64,000 nucleotides of DNA from assembly GCF_036017915.1 (NCBI RefSeq), contig NZ_CP107929.1, forward strand, positions 1,674,001 through 1,738,000. The letters run 5' to 3'. A program made the translations under genes and the position numbers. Origin of the DNA: Micromonospora sp. NBC_00421 (GTDB lineage: Bacteria; Actinomycetota; Actinomycetes; Mycobacteriales; Micromonosporaceae). The stretch's first letter is position 1, and each line of letters starts with the position of its first letter. This document shows, piece by piece, positions 8,273-14,714 of this stretch. The notes under the pieces were generated by a model that was given only the letters and a program-made list of their open reading frames with translations, was not told where the DNA came from and searched no databases.

Positions 8273-8719
8273 ATGGACCGAGGCGCTACGAACCCCGTCC
8301 GCATCCTGGTGGTCGACGACGACCCGGGTGACGTGCTGATGATCGAGGAAGCCCTGGCGGACTCCGAGATCGCCAAGGTCATCGACGTGGTCGGTGACGG
8401 TCAGGAGGCGATGGAGTTCCTGCGGCGGGAGGGCCGGCACGTCGACGCCCGCCGCCCCGACGTGATCCTGCTCGACCTGAACATGCCACGGATGGACGGG
8501 CGTCAGGTGCTCGGCGAGGTCAAGCGGGACGACGACCTGCGTACCATCCCGATCGTCGTGCTGACCACCTCGAACGCGGACACCGACATCGTGGGCAGCT
8601 ACAGCCTCCAGGCCAACGCCTACGTGACCAAACCGATCGACCTGGACGACTTCAACGACGTGGTACGCCGGATCGACGAGTTCTTCGGTCGGGTCGTGGT
8701 GCTGCCGAAGCGTTCCTGA
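8273..8719 (+). CDS. Single-domain response regulator, Rcp1-like
   Basis: A 148-residue receiver domain without output domain, of the type that pairs with phytochrome-like kinases (Rcp1 family). The acidic pocket is in VVDDDPGD, the phosphoacceptor Asp68 is in ILLDLNMPRMDG, and the conserved Thr and Lys lie in VVLTTSNAD and YVTKPIDLDD. The ATG at 8273 is chosen because the receiver fold begins ten residues later; an upstream in-frame start would add an unstructured leader. It follows the STAS gene by 129 bases and has a candidate SigB/SigF-type promoter. No histidine kinase lies nearby, so its partner is elsewhere. Confidence 0.88.
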   Translation: MDRGATNPVRILVVDDDPGDVLMIEEALADSEIAKVIDVVGDGQEAMEFLRREGRHVDARRPDVILLDLNMPRMDGRQVLGEVKRDDDLRTIPIVVLTTSNADTDIVGSYSLQANAYVTKPIDLDDFNDVVRRIDEFFGRVVVLPKRS

Positions 8720-8879
8720 CCGCGCGGATCGTCCCGACGCGTCCCGGGCCGGGCGCCGGCCACCGGCCCGGCGGTCACCCTCAGTTGCTGAACATTTTTC
8801 CCGAACTCCCTCGGTGGCGGGCTGCTGCCGCGAGGATCGAGCTGGGACAGACGTACCAGCTTCCTGGGGGGCGACACGT

Positions 8880-9416
8880 ATGAGGTTCTCCGTCGTTGAG
8901 TCCGGCTACGACCGGCGGCAGGTCGATTTCTGCCTGGACGAGCTCACAGTCCGGTTGACCCGGCTCGCCGCGCGGGCGGAGGTGTTCGTTGGCGCGGGGC
9001 GGGACGCCGACCAGATCCGCCAGGAGGCCACCCTGCTCCTGGCGCTGGTCGACCGTCGGCAGGGCGGCGGCGACCGGGCGGCGGCCCGGCCGGCGGGTCC
9101 GGCGGCCGGACAGACGGCGGCCGAGTTCCTGGCCCGCGCGCGCGGCGAGTTGAACGCCGCCCGGGAGGAGGCCCGACAGCTGCGGGAGCGGGTGTACGCC
9201 GAGGCGGTACAGGCCCGCCGGGAGTTCGAGGCGTCGCTGCGCGAACGGCGGCACCGGGCGGCCCAGGTGGACCAGCTGCTGACCGGGCTGAGCGTCGAGA
9301 CGGTGCCCGCCGACACCCCGACCGCCGCCGCCGGTGGCGTGCCGGCGACCCGGGTGGCCACCGGCACCGACGAGGTGACCGTCGACCGACCGGAGCCGGG
9401 CACCCGGGTGGCCTGA
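8880..9416 (+). CDS. DivIVA-domain-like coiled-coil protein
   Basis: A 178-residue cytoplasmic protein. The N-terminus (VESGYDRRQVDFCLDEL) has the DivIVA-type motif that in family members places proteins at curved membranes or poles. Residues about 70-145 are charged and alanine-rich with heptad-like spacing (AREEARQLRERVYAEAVQARR), indicating a coiled coil. The last 35 residues are a low-complexity tail. ATG at 8880 with a GGGGGG-type ribosome site. It closes the signalling cluster on the same strand, 160 bases after the response regulator. Whether it acts in polar growth or only shares the fold cannot be told from sequence. Confidence 0.7.
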   Translation: MRFSVVESGYDRRQVDFCLDELTVRLTRLAARAEVFVGAGRDADQIRQEATLLLALVDRRQGGGDRAAARPAGPAAGQTAAEFLARARGELNAAREEARQLRERVYAEAVQARREFEASLRERRHRAAQVDQLLTGLSVETVPADTPTAAAGGVPATRVATGTDEVTVDRPEPGTRVA

Positions 9417-9508
9417 CCACGTCCACCGCTCCGCCGGCTGCTCCGGCTCGTCTGCGGGCCGGTTCGGGCGGGCTGCCGGCCAGGTCGGTGCGTCCCGCCC
9501 GGGGCGGC

Positions 9509-10357
9509 TCAGGTCAGCGCGTCGACCACGGTGGTGGCCCGCACCTCGTGCCGCGCGTACGCGTCGGGGTAGGCGGAGATCTGCACGGCCTGCGCGGCGT
9601 CGGTCACGCTGAGCTCCCGCCAGCCGGGGATCTCGGCCAGCGCCGAGTAGAAGGCCCGCGCCGCGTACGCGGGGCGCATCAGCTGCGCGACGGTGCCCCA
9701 GCCGCTGCTCGGTCGCTGCTGGAACAGGCCGACCGAGTCATGGTCCGACCCGCTGCCCTGGTGCGGATGGTCGTACGACTCGGGCAGCACGTCGCTGGCC
9801 AGGTTGTGCAGGTCGCTCTCCTGCATGGCGGTGGCGACGGCGACCACCAGGCCGCGTCGGGGCACCCCCAGGTCGACACCGACCTCGACGATCACCGCGG
9901 CGTTGTCCATCTGGAGTTGGGTGAGCCCGGCGACCGGGCGGGGCCGGGCCGGGCGGGCCGGCTTCTTCGGCTTCGGCGCGGCGCTGCGGGCGGCCGGTGG
10001 GCGGGGGCTGGCCGGGACCGGGGTGACCGGGACGGCCAGCGGCGAGGCGGCCCGTTGCAGGGACCGGGAGGCCCGCTGTTCGTCGGCCGCCCGCTCGGCC
10101 AGCACCTCCTGGACGGGTCGGGGTTCCCGGTCGACGCGGTGGGTGCCGGCGAACGCGACCAACCCCAGGCAGCAGGTGACCCCACCGGCGAGGGCGATCC
10201 GGGCGGGGGTCGAGGCGAGAGCGGCGCGGGCGCCGCGCCGGGGCGGCTCTGGCGCACGGTGCCGGCCGATCCTCCGTTCGACCGGGGGTGCCTCGGTCGG
10301 ACGGCCGGCCGGGCGGTTCTCGGTCGACGGCTGCTCAGGGGTGTGGTCGGGGTGCAC
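9509..10357 (-). CDS. Membrane-anchored lysozyme-like envelope protein
   Basis: A 282-residue protein. An N-terminal cytoplasmic stretch rich in Pro and Arg is followed by one membrane segment (about 48-70: ARIALAGGVTCCLGLVAFAG), then a Pro/Ala/Lys-rich spacer (about 90-145). The C-terminal domain from about 150 on has the features of actinobacterial lysozyme-like or goose-type transglycosylase domains, with a Glu in ATAMQESDLHN and the DSVGLFQQRPSSGWG motif. The same domain is often joined to NlpC/P60 peptidases, but no peptidase is present here. GTG start at 10357. Probable peptidoglycan hydrolase acting outside the cell; catalysis is inferred. Confidence 0.72.
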   Translation of the reverse strand: MHPDHTPEQPSTENRPAGRPTEAPPVERRIGRHRAPEPPRRGARAALASTPARIALAGGVTCCLGLVAFAGTHRVDREPRPVQEVLAERAADEQRASRSLQRAASPLAVPVTPVPASPRPPAARSAAPKPKKPARPARPRPVAGLTQLQMDNAAVIVEVGVDLGVPRRGLVVAVATAMQESDLHNLASDVLPESYDHPHQGSGSDHDSVGLFQQRPSSGWGTVAQLMRPAYAARAFYSALAEIPGWRELSVTDAAQAVQISAYPDAYARHEVRATTVVDALT

Positions 10358-10450
10358 CCGCCGAGGCTAGAGAGGTTTCTACCGGGGATCATCGCCGCTA
10401 TGGGTGGCCTGCGCCACAATTCGTCGCTATCCGCCCGGATGTTCTCCTCC

Positions 10451-10482
10451 AAAAACAGTTAAGCCCGCAAAACGTGCGAGCC
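10451..10482 (-). terminator. Intrinsic terminator with U-rich tail
   Basis: On the minus strand, GGCTCGCA and TGCGGGCT pair (eight base pairs including two wobbles) around a CGTTT loop, followed by TAACTGTTTTT. It sits in the A+T-richest part of this intergenic region, downstream of the OsmC-like gene and upstream of the lysozyme-like gene. A classical U-tract is uncommon in such G+C-rich genomes. It could also act as an attenuator in the leader of the lysozyme-like gene. Confidence 0.5.
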
Positions 10483-10624
10483 TAATTTGCCGCTTATTAC
10501 TTATTGTTCGGGCCTTTATCCGTCAGGTGGGGGCGTCCCGCCGGGCGAAGATCGGCCATCGGTCGTTCGGCGCAGGCATCCGGCCGTACCGCCGAGGGCA
10601 GCCTCGGCCGGGCGGCGGATGCGC

Positions 10625-11050
10625 TCAGTGCCTGCCGTTCTCGGCCGCGCTCACCGTCAGCCGGTGCCGGCTGTTGTCGTCGCTGGAAAAGGGCCAGAGT
10701 CGGTCGGCGTACGCGACCAGCTCGGCCAGCTGGTCCCGGCTCAACCCCACCGACGAGATGCTGGCGTGCACGTCGGCCCGGTACCGGCCGTCGTCGTCGC
10801 GCCCCAGCCTCGCCTCGGCGGTCACCTGCACCGTGTGCGCCTCGTCGGTGATCTCCCCGGCCGCCTCGACCGCCGCGTGGTGCAGGCAGGAGGCGAAGGC
10901 GGCGGCGAGCAGCTGCTCCGGGGTCAGCCCGGTGCAGTGCGGCGCGAGCGGCGACGCCAGCGCGGTGGACAGCCCCCCGTCGTCGGTGCGTACGTGTCCG
11001 CCCGCGGCGGTCGCGCTGGCCTCGTGCAGCCAGGAACTCGGATCCGGCAT
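10625..11050 (-). CDS. OsmC/Ohr family protein lacking the second cysteine
   Basis: A 141-residue protein of the OsmC/Ohr superfamily of thiol peroxidases that reduce organic hydroperoxides. The helix motif TPEQLLAAAFASCLHHA carries Cys55, the expected peroxidatic cysteine. In Ohr/OsmC the second redox cysteine lies in a CPxSxA-type motif; here that place reads ADRLWPFSS with Trp119 instead of Cys. An extra Cys39 lies earlier (PHCTGL). ATG at 11050. It is followed by an intrinsic terminator and appears to be transcribed alone. The missing partner means either a one-cysteine mechanism or a changed function. Confidence 0.82.
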   Translation of the reverse strand: MPDPSSWLHEASATAAGGHVRTDDGGLSTALASPLAPHCTGLTPEQLLAAAFASCLHHAAVEAAGEITDEAHTVQVTAEARLGRDDDGRYRADVHASISSVGLSRDQLAELVAYADRLWPFSSDDNSRHRLTVSAAENGRH

Positions 11051-11169
11051 CGCGTCCCTCCCTCACTCGTCGGCCGGTTTCCCGGCCACGAACGGGTGAA
11101 ACGCCGTTCCCGGGGCCAGCACACGTCCGGCGTGCGGGTCGGCACGACCTGTGCGCGGCCGGAATGCGG

Positions 11170-12120
11170 TCAGCGCGACGCGGTGCGGGTCCAGTCGTGC
11201 AGCGCCACCGCCTCGGTCGCCTCGGCGGCGGACCGCTCGGTCCACGGCGACACCGGTGCCGTCCGGGGCCGGGGCACCGAGGCCAGCATCGGCACGTAGA
11301 CCCGGGCGTCGACCACCTCCGCCAGCTCCAGCGCCGCCATGAGGCTGCTGGGTCGCTGGTGCGGGTCGTCGTCGAGGCAGCGCCGGCACAGGTCGACCAC
11401 CTCGCCCGGCAGTCCCGCGATCGGCGGCAACGGCTCCGCCGTGATCTTCCGACGGGCCCCGACCAATTGGGTGGCGGTGATCCCCGCCGCGTACGGCAAC
11501 CGTCCGGTGAGGCAGTAGTAGAGCAGCACCCCCACGGCGTACATGTCGGCGGCGGGGGTGGCCGGCTGCCTGTCGAACTGTTCCGGGGCCAGGTAGGCCG
11601 GAGTGCCCACCACCACGCCGTCCGGGCTGCGGTCGGGTGCGCCGGCCGGGGTGGCGATGCCGAAGTCGAGCACCTTCGCCCCCGACGGGGTGAGCATCAC
11701 GTTGGCCGGTTTGACGTCCCGGTGGACGATGCCGTGCGCGTGTGCCGCGGCGAGCGCGGCGGCCACCTCGGCGCAGACCCGGACGGCGATCCGCCAGTCC
11801 AGCGGCCCGGCCCGCAGGTGCGCGGCGAGGGTCTCCCCCTCCACCAGCTCCATCACGATGTACGGCATCTCCCGACCCGGCAGCGTGGTCGAGGTACCGA
11901 AGTCGTGGACGCTGGCGACGTTGGGATGCACCAGGCAGGCGGCGGACCGGGCCTCGGTCCTGATCCGCTCGACCGAGGTCTCCTCGCCCCGGTGTGCGGG
12001 CGACATCAGCTTCACCGCGACCGGCCGGTCCAGCACGACGTCGTGGGCACGCCAGACCTCGGACATGCCACCCAGGCCGATACGCTGTTCGAGCTGGTAC
12101 CGCCCGGCGAGCGTCCTCAT
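11170..12120 (-). CDS. Soluble serine/threonine protein kinase
   Basis: A 316-residue Hanks-type kinase. ATG at 12120 is chosen because GGAG lies seven bases upstream and the kinase fold starts at residue 6. It has the glycine loop IGLGGMSEVW, Lys37 in VAVKLM, the catalytic loop HGIVHRDVKPANVML, the DFG motif in VLDFGIA, and activation-segment GTPAYLAPEQ. Unlike PknB it has no transmembrane helix and no PASTA repeats; after the kinase domain (to about 260) only about 50 residues follow. It is divergent from a two-component pair at 12351. Substrates are unknown. Confidence 0.9.
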   Translation of the reverse strand: MRTLAGRYQLEQRIGLGGMSEVWRAHDVVLDRPVAVKLMSPAHRGEETSVERIRTEARSAACLVHPNVASVHDFGTSTTLPGREMPYIVMELVEGETLAAHLRAGPLDWRIAVRVCAEVAAALAAAHAHGIVHRDVKPANVMLTPSGAKVLDFGIATPAGAPDRSPDGVVVGTPAYLAPEQFDRQPATPAADMYAVGVLLYYCLTGRLPYAAGITATQLVGARRKITAEPLPPIAGLPGEVVDLCRRCLDDDPHQRPSSLMAALELAEVVDARVYVPMLASVPRPRTAPVSPWTERSAAEATEAVALHDWTRTASR

Positions 12121-12350
12121 CGACCCGCTCCTGTCCATGCCGACCGCGTCGCCCGGGATGGCGATGGCGCTGCTGAGCCGGTACCCAGCGGCTGCGCTGG
12201 GCAAACTGTGCCCGTGCCGCCCCGGCTGCCGGATCGGACCATCCGGGACCGTCCGGCCCGGTACGGTTCGAGCGGGGCCACCGCCACGCGCACAGCGGGC
12301 ACACAGGATGGGCACAGGTCAGGACCAGTAACCGGTCCCACGATGGGGGC

Positions 12351-13097
12351 ATGGTGACCGAGGGGCAGACCGCACCGAACCGGATCGAGCTGCGCCGCCC
12401 CGACGGCGAGCCCGTCCGGGTGCTGGTGGTCGACGACGAACCCACCCTGACCGACCTGCTGTCGATGGCGCTGCGCTACGAGGGCTGGCAGGTGCGCAGC
12501 GCCGGTAACGGCATGGCGGCGTTGAGCGCCGCCCGGCAGTTCCAACCCGACGCGGTGGTGCTCGACGTGATGCTCCCCGACCTGGACGGCTTCCAGGTGC
12601 TGCGCCGGCTGCGCGAGCACACCCCGACCGTGCCGGTGCTCTTCCTGACCGCCCGGGACGCGGTCGAGGAACGGATCGCCGGGCTGACCGTCGGCGGCGA
12701 CGACTACGTCACCAAGCCGTTCAGCCTGGAGGAGGTGATCGCCCGGCTGCGCGCCCTGCTGCGTCGCACCGGCTTCGCGGTGACCGCCCGGGAGGAGGCC
12801 GTGCTCACCGTCGGTGACCTCACCCTCGACGAGGACAGCCACGAGGTACGCCGGGGCGACGAGCTGATCACCCTGACCGCCACCGAGTTCGAGCTGCTGC
12901 GTTACCTGATGCGCAACCCGCGCCGGGTGCTCAGCAAGGCGCAGATCCTCGACCGGGTCTGGAACTACGACTTCGGCGGGCAGGCCAACGTGGTCGAGCT
13001 GTACATCTCGTACCTGCGGAAGAAGATCGACGTGGGGCGGGCGCCGATGATCCACACCCTGCGCGGCGCCGGTTATGTCCTCAAGCCCGCGCCGTGA
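12351..13097 (+). CDS. OmpR/PhoB-family response regulator
   Basis: A 248-residue DNA-binding response regulator. The receiver domain (about 22-135) has the acidic pocket VVDDEP, the phosphoacceptor Asp72 in VVLDVMLPDLDG, and DDYVTKPFS. The winged-helix domain (about 150-245) has ELLRYLMRNPRRVLSKAQIL and the wing region VVELYISYLRKKID. Sequence resembles actinobacterial MprA/TcrA-type regulators. The histidine kinase gene overlaps its 3' end. Upstream (12297-12318) there is a short direct repeat, GGGCACACAGG and GGGCACAGG, which could be an autoregulatory site, though spacing is not ideal. Confidence 0.92.
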   Translation: MVTEGQTAPNRIELRRPDGEPVRVLVVDDEPTLTDLLSMALRYEGWQVRSAGNGMAALSAARQFQPDAVVLDVMLPDLDGFQVLRRLREHTPTVPVLFLTARDAVEERIAGLTVGGDDYVTKPFSLEEVIARLRALLRRTGFAVTAREEAVLTVGDLTLDEDSHEVRRGDELITLTATEFELLRYLMRNPRRVLSKAQILDRVWNYDFGGQANVVELYISYLRKKIDVGRAPMIHTLRGAGYVLKPAP

Positions 13098-14670
13098 CCG
13101 GACCGACCGCTCGCCGCGCGGGCGGTGGGCCGGCTGGTCGCCGCGCCGCCGGCTGGTGAGTTGGTCGCCGCGCCGCCGGGTGGCCGGTTGGTCGCTGCGC
13201 CGCCGGCTGGTGCTCGCGGTGGTCGGGCTCCTCGCGCTGGTCAGCGTGGGCATCGGCGGGCTGACCACGATCGCGCTGCGGCACTTCCTGATCTACCAGG
13301 TCGACACCCAGCTCGCCGGGGACAACCGCCGCTACGACAGTCGGCTGCTCGGGGACCGGAGCCCGGACCAGCAACGCCCCCTCGACCAGAGCAGCGGCCG
13401 GCAGACCCCGCCCGACCCGCCGCCGACGTTCCCGGTGGACTCGATCGGGATGCGGTTCACCCCGCAGGGAACGCTGTCGGCCCGGATCCGGACCAGCTCC
13501 GGGGCGACCGCCGCCCTCGCCGCCGCCGAGGTGACCCCGCTGACCAGGCTGCCCACCGATCACGTGCCGCACACCGTCGAGCTGGGCGAGCGCGGGGACT
13601 ACCGGGCGGTGGCCCGCCAGCTCCCCGACGGCGTCGTCGTGGTCTTCGCCATTCCCCTGCACGTGGTGCAGGAGACGGTGTGGTGGATGGTAGTCGCCCA
13701 GGCGGGGGTCGCCGCCGCCGGGCTGCTCGTCGCCGGCAGCCTGGGCGCGTTGATCGTCCGGGCCACGCTGCGCCCGTTGCACCGGGTGGCAGCCACCGCC
13801 GGGCGGGTCGCCGAACTGCCGCTGGACCGGGGCGAGGTGGCCCTGTCGGTACGGGTGCCCGCCGCCGACACCGACCCGCGTACCGAGGTGGGGCAGGTGG
13901 GCGCGGCGCTGAACCGGATGCTGGGCCACGTCGCCGCCGCGCTCGCCGCCCGGCAGGCCAGCGAGACCCGGGTACGCCAGTTCGTCGCCGACGCCTCACA
14001 CGAGCTGCGGACCCCGCTGGCCGCGATCCGGGGCTACGCGGAGGTGGCCCGCCGGGGCCGGGACCGGGTGCCGCCGGACGTGGCCCACGCGCTGCGTCGG
14101 GTCGAGTCCGCCAGCACCCGGATGACCAGCCTCGTCGACGACCTGCTGCTGCTGGCCCGGCTGGACTCCGGCCGGCCGCTGGCCACCGGACCGGTCGACC
14201 TGACCGCGCTGGTGGTGGACGCGGTCAGCGACGCCCACGTCGCCGGTCCCGAACACCGCTGGCAGCTCGACCTGCCCGACGAGGCGCTGGAGGTGCCCGG
14301 CGACAGCGTCCGGCTGCACCAGGTGGTGGCGAACCTGCTCGCCAACGCGCGGGTGCACACCCCACCCGGCACCACCGTCACCACCCGGATCGCCCCGGTG
14401 CCCGGCGCGGTGGAGATCAGCGTCACCGACGACGGCCCGGGAGTGCCGCCGGAGCTGCGCGACGAAGTGTTCGAACGGTTCGCCCGGGGTGACAGTTCGC
14501 GCTCCCGGGAACACGGCAGCACCGGCCTCGGGTTGGCCATCGTGGCCGCCGTGGTGGAAGCCCACCACGGCACCGTCGCACTGGAGAGCCGACCGGGCCG
14601 CACCGTCTTCACGGTACGGCTGCCGGATGCCGCTGCCCCCACACCGCCGGATTCCACAGCCCACGCATAG
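13075..14670 (+). CDS. Sensor histidine kinase, partner of the OmpR-type regulator
   Basis: A 531-residue membrane kinase. A basic N-terminus with three 9-residue repeats (WSPRRR...) precedes membrane helix 1 (about 45-68). An extracellular sensor of about 130 residues with a Pro/Gln-rich loop follows, then helix 2 (about 203-230), a HAMP region, the H-box with His309 in VADASHELRTPLAAI, the N-box VVANLLANARVHTPPG, and the ATP-binding motifs VTDDGPGVP and GLGLAIVAA. The ATG at 13075 overlaps the regulator gene by 23 bases and has no clear ribosome site; a GTG at 13156 is an alternative start that would remove most of the repeats. Confidence 0.88.
   Translation: MSSSPRRDRTDRSPRGRWAGWSPRRRLVSWSPRRRVAGWSLRRRLVLAVVGLLALVSVGIGGLTTIALRHFLIYQVDTQLAGDNRRYDSRLLGDRSPDQQRPLDQSSGRQTPPDPPPTFPVDSIGMRFTPQGTLSARIRTSSGATAALAAAEVTPLTRLPTDHVPHTVELGERGDYRAVARQLPDGVVVVFAIPLHVVQETVWWMVVAQAGVAAAGLLVAGSLGALIVRATLRPLHRVAATAGRVAELPLDRGEVALSVRVPAADTDPRTEVGQVGAALNRMLGHVAAALAARQASETRVRQFVADASHELRTPLAAIRGYAEVARRGRDRVPPDVAHALRRVESASTRMTSLVDDLLLLARLDSGRPLATGPVDLTALVVDAVSDAHVAGPEHRWQLDLPDEALEVPGDSVRLHQVVANLLANARVHTPPGTTVTTRIAPVPGAVEISVTDDGPGVPPELRDEVFERFARGDSSRSREHGSTGLGLAIVAAVVEAHHGTVALESRPGRTVFTVRLPDAAAPTPPDSTAHA
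13135..13215 (+). repeat. Three tandem 27-bp repeats in the kinase N-terminus
   Basis: Three in-frame units begin at 13135, 13162 and 13189, each opening TGGTCG and containing CGCCGCCGG. They encode WSPRRRLVS, WSPRRRVAG and WSLRRRLVL, a basic cytoplasmic segment directly before the first membrane helix. The repeats are clear by eye. Confidence 0.85.
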
Positions 14671-14714
14671 CCGGGTCACGGGGTCGGCCCAACCAGCTCG
14701 CCCAGGCTGGCCGT

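Noticed and set aside
10360..10520. Riboswitch (for example of the c-di-AMP class) before the lysozyme-like gene
   Set aside because: Such elements often precede actinobacterial cell-wall hydrolases, but I could not find the conserved core; only a terminator-like hairpin is visible.
12297..12318. Direct repeat GGGCACA as binding site for the OmpR-type regulator
   Set aside because: Spacing of 13 bp does not match the usual 10-11 bp repeats of this family, so it is noted only within the gene entry.
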